From UBA6049 sp965662345 (GTDB lineage: Bacteria > Bacteroidota > Bacteroidia > Flavobacteriales_G > Salibacteraceae), in contig CBFIHE010000004.1 in assembly GCA_965662345.1 (NCBI GenBank), positions 1 to 64,000 of the forward strand: a stretch of DNA of 64,000 bases, given 5' to 3'. A program made the translations under genes and the position numbers. This document shows positions 26,101 to 33,639 of the stretch, one piece after another (within the stretch, counting starts at the first letter, position 1; every line of letters begins with the position of its first letter). Below the pieces are notes generated by a model, which was not told the DNA's origin, searched no databases, and was given only the letters and a program-made list of their open reading frames with translations.

Positions 26101-27200
26101 TACACGTTGAATCTAAAGTGCATCACATCTCCGTCTTGCACCAAGTACTCTTTCCCTTCTACAGATAGTTTACCAGCATCGCGACAAGCAGATTCCGAAC
26201 CATATTCTACAAAATCTGCATATTGAATTACTTCTGCTCTAATAAATCCTTTTTCGAAATCGGTATGAATTACACCCGCAGCTTGCGGTGCTTTAGCTCC
26301 AACATCCACAGTCCATGCACGTACTTCTTTCTCTCCTGCCGTAAAATACGTTTGTAAGTTCAATAAGATATATGCCTTCTTTATAAGCTTGCTTACGCCC
26401 GGCTCATCCAAATCCAATTCTTCTAAGAAGAGTTGGCGTTCGTCATACGTTTCTAATTCTGCAATATCTGCTTCTATGGCCGCACCCAAAACCAATACCT
26501 CTGCATTTTCTGCCGCTACCGCAGCTTTAACTGCTTCTACGTGTTGGTTACCCGTACTTACCGAGCTTTCATCTACATTACACAAATACAAGATGGGTTT
26601 TGAAGTAAGCAGTTGCATCTCTTTTAACCACTCCTCTTCTTCTTCTCCAGAGAGTTCTACGGCTCTGGCACTCTGGCCGCTTTCCAGTGTAGAAATCACC
26701 TTTTGATAAAAATCAGCTTGCTTTTTAACCGCCTTGTCTCCTGTACGCGCAGCCCGATGTACTTTCTCAAAACGCTTTTCTACAGTCTCCAAATCTTTCA
26801 ATTGGAGCTCAGTATCAATTACTTCTTTATCTCGAACTGGGTCTACATTTCCGTCTACGTGAACAATGTTATCGTCTTCAAAGCAACGTAACACATGAAT
26901 AATGGCATCGGTCTCACGAATGTTGCCCAAGAACTGATTACCCAAGCCTTCTCCTTTGCTGGCCCCTTTCACCAAGCCGGCAATGTCTACAATTTCAACG
27001 GTTGTAGGTACCACACGCTCTGGATTCACCAATTTTTCCAGGGTCTCCAAACGCTCATCGGGAACGGTAATTACGCCAACGTTAGGCTCTATGGTACAGA
27101 ATGGAAAGTTTGCCGATTGTGCTTTAGCATTAGACAAACAATTGAAAAGCGTAGACTTACCAACATTGGGCAATCCAACAATACCACATTTTAGCGCCAT
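26100..27200 (-). CDS. ychF: YchF/OLA1 family ribosome-associated P-loop ATPase
   Basis: 366 residues, normal family length. P-loop GLPNVGKST (9-17), switch region VDIAGLVKGASKGEGLGNQFL, and the NVDE motif in place of NKxD, which in this family gives ATP rather than GTP specificity. A central coiled-coil insert (about 130-200) and a C-terminal TGS domain (from about 280) complete the family order. Cytosolic, binds ribosomes and is involved in translation quality control and redox stress. First gene of a two-gene minus-strand unit. Confidence 0.95.
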   Translation of the reverse strand: MALKCGIVGLPNVGKSTLFNCLSNAKAQSANFPFCTIEPNVGVITVPDERLETLEKLVNPERVVPTTVEIVDIAGLVKGASKGEGLGNQFLGNIRETDAIIHVLRCFEDDNIVHVDGNVDPVRDKEVIDTELQLKDLETVEKRFEKVHRAARTGDKAVKKQADFYQKVISTLESGQSARAVELSGEEEEEWLKEMQLLTSKPILYLCNVDESSVSTGNQHVEAVKAAVAAENAEVLVLGAAIEADIAELETYDERQLFLEELDLDEPGVSKLIKKAYILLNLQTYFTAGEKEVRAWTVDVGAKAPQAAGVIHTDFEKGFIRAEVIQYADFVEYGSESACRDAGKLSVEGKEYLVQDGDVMHFRFNV

Positions 27201-27224
27201 GTATTCCTAATTTGAATGAGAGCG

Positions 27225-27232
27225 CAAAAGTA
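27225..27232 (-). promoter_or_regulatory. -7 promoter box TACTTTTG for ychF
   Basis: Exact TAnnTTTG box on the minus strand, 24 nt upstream of the ychF ATG (27200), giving a leader of roughly 18 nt. Confidence 0.5.
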
Positions 27233-27239
27233 ATGATTG

Positions 27240-28736
27240 CTACTTCATGCGAATTCCGCCTTTGCGTTTTTTCTTCTTGGGCTTTTTGTAGTTGTTCCCG
27301 GGTGCAGTGCAATCTCTAAATCTCCAAAATGGAACCTTGCTTGCCGAGTTGTTTTTGCATCGGTTACTTTCTGCCAAATCTAAGGTTAAGCTGAAGTACC
27401 CATCGAGCCTGTAAGCGTCTCCAAATAGCCAGGTAATGAGGTTATCTGTACCAAACTGAACCGGACCAAAACGAAATGCCGTGCCCAACCGCGGTCTAAA
27501 CATGCGGTTAACACTTACGGGCACCGCAAACTCTACAAAACGTGTTTCATACCTAGGCACTACAGATAAAAATGCCAACTCCTCTGCCCCGCGTCTGTTC
27601 TTGGCAGGGAGTCCGTACAATGCAGAAAAACCAACCCACAAATTATCTCTGTAATGATAATCACCGTTAACGGATATAGCCGTTGGCAGGCGCATGGTGT
27701 AATCCGTTCCCTTCTCATCTACAGTTGTTCCGAATTCTTCATCCATGCGAGCAACCACTTCACCAACATTCAAATAGGTGAGCTCTTTTTCTGTGTCCCA
27801 AACCGCAGAACCTGCCGCCATGTTTGTAGTGTAAGAGTTATTCTGCATACGAACTCTACCGATATCCAATATACTAACCCCTATTTTGAACTTGTAAGGA
27901 ATATACTCACAGCCTGTTTTTCGCGAGTGTGGAATGTAATTCCCTACCGACCTCTCCAGAAAGCGGTATTCCACACCCAAATCTACTCCAGCACCCAACC
28001 CAGCAAAACCTGCCTCTGTGCCTACAAACTCTGCATTTACATTATCAAACCGCACAGATACGGTAGATAAAGGAGTGTAATCAAATGAGTTTACGGCAAA
28101 CTGTCCGCCTGCTATGCCTACCAACAGTTTAGGCCTAACCCCAACGGTAATCATGTCTTGATTCTCTTGGTAAACGATTCGCCCTACGTGAAAGGCCAAC
28201 TCACCCCAAGTAAATCCGCCAATGCGAAAATCATCTTCGTTAAAGGTGTTGAGATTCAGCGTATCGTCAATATCCTCTCTATCGTTTTCCAAAATACGCG
28301 CCATAGCCACAGGAATATTGCGCGTGCTGCTGATATTCCTCACGGATACTCCTGCACCTACCACCCACTTTTGAATACTGAGGTTAAAAGAGGGTCCGTG
28401 TACCGCGCCCATCAACTGACCGTTTTTGGCATTTCCCGTGTAATTCAATTGCGGGTCAAAACTTCGCCTGCCAAAAAGCGGAGCAAAAGAAGACTTGGGC
28501 AAATACAATAAGTTGTTGTCAAAAATCGCATGAACACCCACCAAGTGAATATCTAAATACGGTGTAGGAGCTACTGCAGCTGCAGGGTTTAAGCGTAAGG
28601 CCTCGGTTACGTTATAATTCCCGTGCACCAACCCCATCTGTTGCTGTGCTTGCGTTTGCAACATCATCGGCCCTGCCAAAAAGAACAAGACAAACAGCCC
28701 TATTTGATATGTTTTATGCCTCTTCACGAAATCCAT
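27240..28736 (-). CDS. DUF5723-like outer-membrane protein
   Basis: 498 residues with an N-terminal signal peptide (hydrophobic GLFVLFFLAGPMMLQTQAQ, cleavage near 31) and a body of alternating strands suggesting an outer-membrane barrel; the segment NYNVTEALRLNPAAAV near the mature N-terminus is typical of the DUF5723/PorV-like group. The tail ends with a strongly basic KKPKKKKRKGG, unusual for a barrel end, where a terminal aromatic residue is expected. A cysteine pair (C289 region and CKNNSAS...DCTAPG near the end) could be disulfide-bonded. Function unknown. Confidence 0.75.
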   Translation of the reverse strand: MDFVKRHKTYQIGLFVLFFLAGPMMLQTQAQQQMGLVHGNYNVTEALRLNPAAAVAPTPYLDIHLVGVHAIFDNNLLYLPKSSFAPLFGRRSFDPQLNYTGNAKNGQLMGAVHGPSFNLSIQKWVVGAGVSVRNISSTRNIPVAMARILENDREDIDDTLNLNTFNEDDFRIGGFTWGELAFHVGRIVYQENQDMITVGVRPKLLVGIAGGQFAVNSFDYTPLSTVSVRFDNVNAEFVGTEAGFAGLGAGVDLGVEYRFLERSVGNYIPHSRKTGCEYIPYKFKIGVSILDIGRVRMQNNSYTTNMAAGSAVWDTEKELTYLNVGEVVARMDEEFGTTVDEKGTDYTMRLPTAISVNGDYHYRDNLWVGFSALYGLPAKNRRGAEELAFLSVVPRYETRFVEFAVPVSVNRMFRPRLGTAFRFGPVQFGTDNLITWLFGDAYRLDGYFSLTLDLAESNRCKNNSASKVPFWRFRDCTAPGNNYKKPKKKKRKGGIRMK

Positions 28737-28786
28737 TTGTGCGGTTCATTGCTCTCGCACATCTTTGCCTTGCAATTTAAGCACGA

Positions 28787-29206
28787 ATGGATAACGCAAA
28801 AAACATCGTAAATCATATGTTTCAACACGATGCTTTTAGCCAGTGGCTAGGCATTAAGGTGAAAGAAACCTCTCCCGGACGATGTATTGCCTCTCTAACC
28901 GTACGGCAAGAAATGACCAACGGCTTTGGCATTGCACACGGTGGAATCACCTATTCGCTTGCAGACAGCGTGTTGGCTTTTGCAGCAAACGGATACGGCA
29001 AAATGCAAGTATCGCTAGAAACGAGTATATCGCACTTTAAGCCTTGTAAAACGGGCGATGAACTTACTGCCACTGCTGAGGAGATTAATAAAACTAAACG
29101 CACCGCACACTATCAAGTAGATATCATCAATCAAAATAACGAACACGTGGCTCGCTTTACTGGAGTGATGCACAACACCCAAAAAGATTGGGAAATAAAC
29201 GACTAA
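28787..29206 (+). CDS. paaI: PaaI-type hotdog thioesterase
   Basis: 139-residue hotdog thioesterase of the PaaI group, which rescues CoA from stalled ring-hydroxylated phenylacetyl-CoA intermediates. The active site block is NGFGIAHGGITYSLADSVLAF: N45, H51-G52 and D60 match the PaaI catalytic set. It directly precedes the thiolase gene (2 nt between stop and ATG), as paaI and paaJ/pcaF are often linked. A CATCTTTG box with TTTG 20 nt upstream (28740-28767) is a plausible promoter. Other acyl-CoA substrates are possible, since no further paa genes are in the window. Confidence 0.82.
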   Translation: MDNAKNIVNHMFQHDAFSQWLGIKVKETSPGRCIASLTVRQEMTNGFGIAHGGITYSLADSVLAFAANGYGKMQVSLETSISHFKPCKTGDELTATAEEINKTKRTAHYQVDIINQNNEHVARFTGVMHNTQKDWEIND

Positions 29207-29208
29207 AT

Positions 29209-30411
29209 ATGGAAGCATACATTGTAGACGGAATACGTACACCCATTGGTTCATTTGGCGGAACATTGGCTCCTGTTAGAGCAGATGATTTGGCTGCACA
29301 TACTATAAGAGAACTCATGAAGCGCAATGCTGATGTTGACCCAGCAGCAATTGCTGATGTGATTTTAGGCTGTGCGAACCAAGCAGGTGAAGATAACCGC
29401 AACGTGGCAAGAATGGCTTCACTGCTTGCCGGACTCCCTTATAGTGTACCCGGTGAAACGGTAAACCGGTTGTGTGCCTCTGGAATGAGTGCTGCCGCGC
29501 ATGCATATAGAGCCATTCGCAATGAAGACGGGCATGTATTTGTAGCGGGAGGTATGGAACACATGACTCGCGGACCTTGGGTGATCAGCAAAGTGAGCAA
29601 GCCTTTTGGTCGCGATGCAGAAATGCACGATAGCTCTTTTGGATGGCGTTTTATCAATCCAAAAATGAAGGAGTTGTATGGCACGGATGGCATGGGAAAC
29701 ACCGCAGAAAACCTGGCCGAGTTGTACAACATCGATCGCGAAGATCAAGATCAGTTTGCACTGTGGAGTCAGCAGAAAGCAACAGCCGCTCAACAAAATG
29801 GAAGGTTGGCAGAAGAATTAGTAAGCGTTAACATTCCACAGCGCAAAAAAGCCGATATCGTTTTCGACACCGATGAGTTTGTGAAGCCTTCTTCATCACT
29901 AGAGGTATTAGGTAAATTACGACCCGCGTTTAAGAAAGACGGAACAGTTACGGCCGGAAACGCCTCTGGATTGAATGATGGTTCTGCGGCATTACTTATG
30001 GCAAGTGAGCAAGGCTTGAAAGACCATAACCTAAAACCCATGGCAAGAGTAGTGAGCTCGGGAGTTGCCGGAGTAGAGCCGCGCATTATGGGAATAGGGC
30101 CTGTTTATGCTTCTGAAATTGCTTTGAAAAAGGCAGGTTTAACACTGGCTGACATGGATATTTTGGAGCTAAATGAAGCTTTTGCAGCTCAGGTTTTGGC
30201 TTGTACCCGTAAAATGGGAATTGAAGACAATGACCCTCGTATAAACCCGAATGGAGGTGCCATAGCATTAGGTCATCCATTGGGCATGTCGGGAGCGCGT
30301 TTATTACAAACCGCAGCCATAGAATTGCAAAAAACGGGCAAACGCTATGCCCTATGCACCATGTGCATTGGCGTTGGACAAGGGTATGCCGTGATTTTGG
30401 AAAGGGTTTGA
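29209..30411 (+). CDS. pcaF: Thiolase, 3-oxoadipyl-CoA type (PcaF/PaaJ)
   Basis: 400 residues from ATG 29209; a TTG 21 nt upstream lies inside paaI and was rejected. Catalytic residues: nucleophile C89 in NRLCASGMSAA, H356 in LGHPLGMSGARL, and C386 in TMCIGVGQG. The exact forms GNASGLNDGSAAL, INPNGGAIALGHPLGMSG and MCIGVGQG are characteristic of 3-oxoadipyl-CoA thiolases rather than of FadA or acetoacetyl-CoA thiolases. Reaction: CoA-dependent cleavage of 3-oxoadipyl-CoA to succinyl-CoA and acetyl-CoA. With PaaI it suggests phenylacetate or beta-ketoadipate catabolism. Confidence 0.88.
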   Translation: MEAYIVDGIRTPIGSFGGTLAPVRADDLAAHTIRELMKRNADVDPAAIADVILGCANQAGEDNRNVARMASLLAGLPYSVPGETVNRLCASGMSAAAHAYRAIRNEDGHVFVAGGMEHMTRGPWVISKVSKPFGRDAEMHDSSFGWRFINPKMKELYGTDGMGNTAENLAELYNIDREDQDQFALWSQQKATAAQQNGRLAEELVSVNIPQRKKADIVFDTDEFVKPSSSLEVLGKLRPAFKKDGTVTAGNASGLNDGSAALLMASEQGLKDHNLKPMARVVSSGVAGVEPRIMGIGPVYASEIALKKAGLTLADMDILELNEAFAAQVLACTRKMGIEDNDPRINPNGGAIALGHPLGMSGARLLQTAAIELQKTGKRYALCTMCIGVGQGYAVILERV

Positions 30412-30415
30412 GTAT

Positions 30416-30451
30416 CTAGTTCTTAGTTAGAGGGGACTTAGTTGTTAGTGT
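30416..30451 (+). repeat. Degenerate heptad array, TTAGTNN words
   Basis: Consecutive 7-nt words CTAGTTC, TTAGTTA, then an 8-nt GAGGGGAC, then TTAGTTG, TTAGTGT. The TAG triplet returns every 7 nt except across the 8-nt unit. Starts 4 nt after the thiolase stop. Confidence 0.55.
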
Positions 30452-30529
30452 TAACTGTACTAAATATCAATAGGTTTTAGTTTGGAGGTGTCAGAATTTC
30501 TGAAGCCGTTAAACCGCTCAACTAAATAT

Positions 30530-30567
30530 CCTCTTGCTCAAGACTCCCACTCTTCACTGTTTTTTCG
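30530..30567 (+). repeat. Direct repeat, copy 1 (CTCTTGCTCAAGACTC...)
   Basis: 38 bp beginning CCTCTTGCTCAAGACTC and ending CACTGTTTTTTCG. It matches copy 2 at 31100-31136 with two substitutions and one T fewer there. Within each copy CTC recurs every 6-7 nt, so it may be another degenerate heptad array. Confidence 0.7.
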
Positions 30568-30593
30568 TCATGCTGAACTTGTTTCAGCATCTC
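30566..30593 (+). repeat. Palindromic repeat family A, copy 1
   Basis: 28 bp with stem ATGCTGA / TCAGCAT around the 7-nt loop ACTTGTT, flanked by CGTC and CTC. It pairs with the reverse-strand copy at 31001-31028, which has the same flanks and loop but a different stem top. Confidence 0.75.
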
Positions 30594-30600
30594 ATTATTA

Positions 30601-30635
30601 AAGTACAAAGACTCAAGTACCAAGTACTAAGAGAA
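30601..30635 (+). repeat. Degenerate heptad array, AAGTACN words
   Basis: Five consecutive 7-nt words all starting AAG: AAGTACA, AAGACTC, AAGTACC, AAGTACT, AAGAGAA. The 7-nt phase is exact over 35 bp. Confidence 0.7.
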
Positions 30636-30719
30636 ATCACAGCCTTCATGTCGAGTGGGCTTTTTGGAGTGGTACGGAGAAAAGGCTGTATCTAGACATA
30701 GGAGGATTTACAATAAAAT

Positions 30720-30778
30720 TTAGCAGTTAGCTCTTAGCAATTAGAACGTTCCTATTGCTCAATACTCAAAACTCTTGC
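30720..30778 (+). repeat. Two adjacent degenerate heptad arrays (TTAGCNN, CTCAANA)
   Basis: TTAGCAG, TTAGCTC, TTAGCAA, TTAGAAC (30720-30747, exact phase), followed after 10 nt by CTCAATA, CTCAAAA, CTCTTGC (30758-30778). Confidence 0.7.
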
Positions 30779-30788
30779 TGCTTTTCCC

Positions 30789-30840
30789 GCCTCATTCTCG
30801 ATACAATCCGCCTATGGCTGATTACTCGAATTGACGGCTA
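30789..30840 (+). repeat. Palindromic repeat family B, unit 1
   Basis: 52 bp: conserved flank with TTCTCGATACAA, a hairpin AATCCGCC-TAT-GGCTGATT (one mismatch), then conserved flank ACTCGAATTGACGGCTA. It matches unit 3 at 49 of 52 positions. Confidence 0.75.
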
Positions 30841-30889
30841 CATTGGTCTAATAAATGGAGTCTTAGTCTGAATGTTAAGAACAAATATC

Positions 30890-30953
30890 TAGCCGTCAAA
30901 TCGAATGAATTTCTTTGAGTAACGCGGAAAGGAATTTGTATCGAGATTGAGGC
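30890..30953 (-). repeat. Palindromic repeat family B, unit 2 (inverted)
   Basis: Minus-strand unit with the same outer blocks (TCTCGATACAA and TTTGACGGCTA) but a different interior: stem AATTCCTTT / AAAGAAATT (8 of 9 pairs) around an 11-nt loop. Architecture is kept while the stem sequence differs. With unit 1 it forms a large inverted repeat. Confidence 0.65.
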
Positions 30954-31000
30954 CCAAAAGAGGATTAGAATGTTCTTTACTCTATCTCCAAACTGTTCTT

Positions 31001-31028
31001 GAGACCCTGAAACAAGCTCAGGGTGACG
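31001..31028 (-). repeat. Palindromic repeat family A, copy 2
   Basis: On the minus strand: CGTC, stem ACCCTGA / TCAGGGT, loop GCTTGTT, CTC. Compared with copy 1, the two differing stem pairs (T-A to C-G, G-C to C-G) change on both arms together; the only other difference is one loop base. Confidence 0.75.
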
Positions 31029-31044
31029 ATTTGCTTTATAACCC

Positions 31045-31096
31045 GCCTTATTCTCGATACAATCAGCCTATGGCTGATTACTCCAATTGACGGCTA
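31045..31096 (+). repeat. Palindromic repeat family B, unit 3
   Basis: 52 bp, direct repeat of unit 1 with three substitutions. The hairpin AATCAGCC-TAT-GGCTGATT is a perfect 8-bp stem here. Confidence 0.78.
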
Positions 31097-31099
31097 AAC

Positions 31100-31136
31100 C
31101 CTCTTGCTCAAGACTCACACTCTACACTGTTTTTCG
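31100..31136 (+). repeat. Direct repeat, copy 2 (CTCTTGCTCAAGACTC...)
   Basis: Second copy of the element at 30530-30567, beginning CCTCTTGCTCAAGACTC and ending CACTGTTTTTCG. Confidence 0.7.
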
Positions 31137-31340
31137 GCCTCCAAATGCGTTGGTAGAAATCCGGGTTGAAGTAGCGTCAAGCCGAACTCATGTTTGAGCT
31201 CAGGCATCGGGTTTAGGAGAAACCCGTAAATGCCGTTTGCGAGTTTGGGTGAGGTAGCGGAAGGAAACCCATTGGATTTCAACATAAGCGTTTGGTCAGC
31301 CTTGACTTTTTGTCTCTTTTGTGTCAAGACAAAAGAGTAG
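31115..31340 (-). repeat. Peptide-like repeat relic (not a gene)
   Basis: On the minus strand a 70-codon open frame encodes segments such as LKSNGFPSATSPKLANG and EFGLTLLQPGFLPTHLE, which I recognise as a recurrent short spurious peptide in Bacteroidota genomes, i.e. a dispersed DNA repeat. The DNA also contains hairpins: GGGTTT/AAACCC near 31208-31224 and CTCTTTTG/CAAAAGAG at 31314-31337. No start context or domain supports translation. Confidence 0.5.
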
Positions 31341-31440
31341 AGAAGAAAACAAAAAAGAATTAAAAGTCTTCAGACTTTAGCTGTTAGACCATAGCGCTTC
31401 TGCTTCTGCTAAACCACTCAACACCACAACCACCAAACAA

Positions 31441-31478
31441 AAAACCCTTTGCCATGCAAGTGCACAACAAAGGGTTTT
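31441..31478 (-). terminator. Terminator of the M13 peptidase gene
   Basis: Perfect 11-bp stem AAAACCCTTTG (31441-31451) / CAAAGGGTTTT (31468-31478) with a 16-nt loop. On the minus strand the downstream arm runs into TTTTTTGTTT, as expected for termination of the peptidase transcript 47 nt after its stop. Confidence 0.8.
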
Positions 31479-31496
31479 CTTGTTATAGTATAAAGT

Positions 31497-31531
31497 CTAA
31501 CAGCTAATTGCTAGCACCTAGACGCTACCAA
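31497..31531 (+). repeat. Degenerate heptad array, CTANNNN words, running into the peptidase stop codon
   Basis: Five exact-phase words CTAACAG, CTAATTG, CTAGCAC, CTAGACG, CTACCAA. The fifth word contains the TAG stop (minus strand) of the M13 peptidase gene. The first part, GTCTAACAGCTAA (31495-31507), is an exact inverted copy of TTAGCTGTTAGAC at 31377-31389. Confidence 0.65.
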
Positions 31532-33576
31532 ATCACAATTCGGGTTGAATCTGGACGCATGAAGGTACCTTCACCCTCACAACCAAAGGCTTCTTGGAAT
31601 TCTTTCATGTTAGACACCGGTCCTAACACACGGTAACGTGCGGGAGAATGCGGGTCTGTCATCACTTGATTGCGTAAGTATTCATCGGTTTGGTTGGTTT
31701 GCCAAACTTGAGCCCAACCCAAGAAAATACGCTGCTCCGGTGTAAACCCGTCTATGGGCTCTTCTGCAGGCTTACCTTCTCTTGATTTCTTGTAGGCATA
31801 ATAGGCCAGTGTTAATCCGCCAAAGTCTGCAATGTTTTCACCTACGGTAAGCTCTCCGTTTACTTTAACATCTTCTAACGGCTCGTAAGCTCCGTATTGG
31901 GCAATCACTTGGCCTACCAATTTGTCAAATGCTTCACGGTCTGCATCTGTCCACCAATTGCTCAAGTTTCCGTTTACATCATACAAGCTTCCTTTATCAT
32001 CAAACCCGTGTGTAAACTCATGACCAATTACACCGCCAATTCCGCCATAGTTGATGGCATCATCAGCATCGGGATTGTAGAACGGAGGTTGCAAAATTCC
32101 AGCTGGAAATACCACTTCATTAAACAATGGGTTGTAATACGCATTCACAATGTGAGCTCCCATGAACCACTCAGACTTATCTACTTCTTTACCCAGTTTC
32201 GCCAAGTTCTCTTTGGTACGGTACTCGGTAATGTTCATCATATTTTGAAGGTATGAGTCTGGAGAAATAGACAAACTGCTTACGTCTTCCCACTCATCTG
32301 GATACCCAATTTTGTAGGTAAACCCATCTAATTTTTCCAATGCCTTCACTTTGGTTTCTTCACTCATCCAAGCTAGCCCTTTGATTCTTTCTCGGTAAGC
32401 TGCACGAAGGTCTTCTACCATTTGAGACACTCTGGTTTTAGATTCTGGTGAGAAATGCTCATTCACAAACAAATGACCAATTTGCTCGCTCAATCCACCC
32501 ATGTTATCCAAGGTTCTTCTCCATCTTGGCTTCATTTTCTTGGTACCACGCAATGTAGTGGCATAGAAATCAAATTGCGCCTGCTCAAATGAACTTGGCA
32601 GTTGGTCTGCATAACTGTTCAATGCCTTAAAACGCATGTAGGTTTTCAAGTCTTCTAAAGCCACAGTTTCATACCAACTATTAAGTGCTTTGTAGAAATC
32701 AGGCTGACCCACAATCAGAGTATCGGCCTCAATACCTATACCTTGGGTATGTATATCCCATTGGATGGCGGGTGTCATTTCTTTCAATTGGGCAAATGCC
32801 ATTTTATTATAAGTAAGTGCTGGATTTCTGCGGTCTACTCTACTCATCTGTGCCTCAGCCAATTTGAATTCCATTTGGTAAATGGTTTCTGCCTGCGCTT
32901 TAGCGGTTTCCGCATCGGCTCCTGCCAACTCCAACATTTTGGCTACAAAAGCTTTGTATTTGTTCTGAATCTCTACACTTGCTGAGTCGGTTTTCAAATA
33001 GTAATCTCTATCTGGTAAGCTCGTACCGCTTTGTCCGGCATAAAGCACGTTCATGGTAGAGTTTTTCTGATCTGGGCTTACCCCGATGCTGAAAGGGTTT
33101 TGGATACCCTTGTACTTGAAACTCACCGTTTGCTTGAAGTAATCATCCATAGAAGCGATTGCCTCAATCTCATCTAGAGTAGGCTGTATATGCTGCAATC
33201 CGTCTGCATCAATCTTTGCTGTATCCATACCGCTGTGGTATAGGTCTCCAATAAGCTGCTCTTCAGATCCCTTTTCTAGGCCTTCATTACCAGAAAAGCG
33301 TTCTAAAATCACCTTTATCTTTTCGTTGTTCCCTTCAATAAGGGCGTTGAACTGTCCCCATCTGCTTTCAGATTCTGGAATGGGATTATTGGCTATAAAC
33401 CCGCCTGCAGTGTACTGAAAGAAATCTTCACAAGCGTGAACTGTGGTATCTAAATTTGCAACATCAAAAGCCGGAAATGTTTCTTTGGCTTCTTCTGGAA
33501 CTTCTTTTGGCTGCGGATTACATGCCGCTAGTCCTGAAACGGCCATAGCCGCTAACAATATTCGTTTGTTTTTCAT
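31525..33576 (-). CDS. pepO: M13 family zinc metallopeptidase, lipoprotein (PepO/neprilysin-type)
   Basis: 683 residues from ATG 33576; an in-frame upstream start at 33642 was rejected because the lipoprotein signal MKNKRILLAAMAVSGLAAC begins at this Met (lipobox LAAC, C19). Zinc site HEFTH (519-523) and ENIAD (580-584) are the M13 signature; the family substrate loop NAYYNP lies upstream. A terminal FMRPDSTRIVIW replaces the usual CRVW of eukaryotic neprilysins. Cleaves peptides of less than about 40 residues at hydrophobic sites, here at the cell envelope. Monocistronic, with its own promoter and terminator. Confidence 0.93.
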   Translation of the reverse strand: MKNKRILLAAMAVSGLAACNPQPKEVPEEAKETFPAFDVANLDTTVHACEDFFQYTAGGFIANNPIPESESRWGQFNALIEGNNEKIKVILERFSGNEGLEKGSEEQLIGDLYHSGMDTAKIDADGLQHIQPTLDEIEAIASMDDYFKQTVSFKYKGIQNPFSIGVSPDQKNSTMNVLYAGQSGTSLPDRDYYLKTDSASVEIQNKYKAFVAKMLELAGADAETAKAQAETIYQMEFKLAEAQMSRVDRRNPALTYNKMAFAQLKEMTPAIQWDIHTQGIGIEADTLIVGQPDFYKALNSWYETVALEDLKTYMRFKALNSYADQLPSSFEQAQFDFYATTLRGTKKMKPRWRRTLDNMGGLSEQIGHLFVNEHFSPESKTRVSQMVEDLRAAYRERIKGLAWMSEETKVKALEKLDGFTYKIGYPDEWEDVSSLSISPDSYLQNMMNITEYRTKENLAKLGKEVDKSEWFMGAHIVNAYYNPLFNEVVFPAGILQPPFYNPDADDAINYGGIGGVIGHEFTHGFDDKGSLYDVNGNLSNWWTDADREAFDKLVGQVIAQYGAYEPLEDVKVNGELTVGENIADFGGLTLAYYAYKKSREGKPAEEPIDGFTPEQRIFLGWAQVWQTNQTDEYLRNQVMTDPHSPARYRVLGPVSNMKEFQEAFGCEGEGTFMRPDSTRIVIW

Positions 33577-33609
33577 CTTAAATTGAGCTTCTTTTTGCTT
33601 TCGTACGTG

Positions 33610-33639
33610 CAAATGAACGCTTTTTGGAATTACACACAA
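33610..33639 (-). promoter_or_regulatory. Promoter of the M13 peptidase gene
   Basis: On the minus strand TTG, 19-nt spacer and TTCATTTG (plus-strand CAAATGAA at 33610-33617) form a -33/-7 pair about 34 nt upstream of the ATG at 33576. This placement also supports that start. Confidence 0.5.

Larger units (their letters stand above)
30412..31524 (+). other. 1.1 kb gene-free repeat island
   Basis: No protein gene is supported between the thiolase and the M13 peptidase. The stretch is a patchwork of short repeats: heptanucleotide-phased arrays, two families of palindromic units, a 37-38 bp direct repeat, a peptide-like repeat relic and a terminator for the peptidase gene. No transposase, terminal repeats or target-site duplication is visible. 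Confidence 0.75.

Noticed and set aside
30648..30699. Third palindromic repeat family (ATGTCGAG ... TCTAGACAT)
   Set aside because: Only one copy, one outer mismatch, and inner pairing is weak; not reported as a family.
31115..31327. 70-codon minus-strand open frame as a protein gene
   Set aside because: It lies in the repeat island, has no start context, and its peptide matches a recurrent repeat relic; listed as a repeat instead.
30412..31524. Mobile element or integrated phage
   Set aside because: No transposase, integrase, terminal inverted repeats or target duplication; only small repeats.
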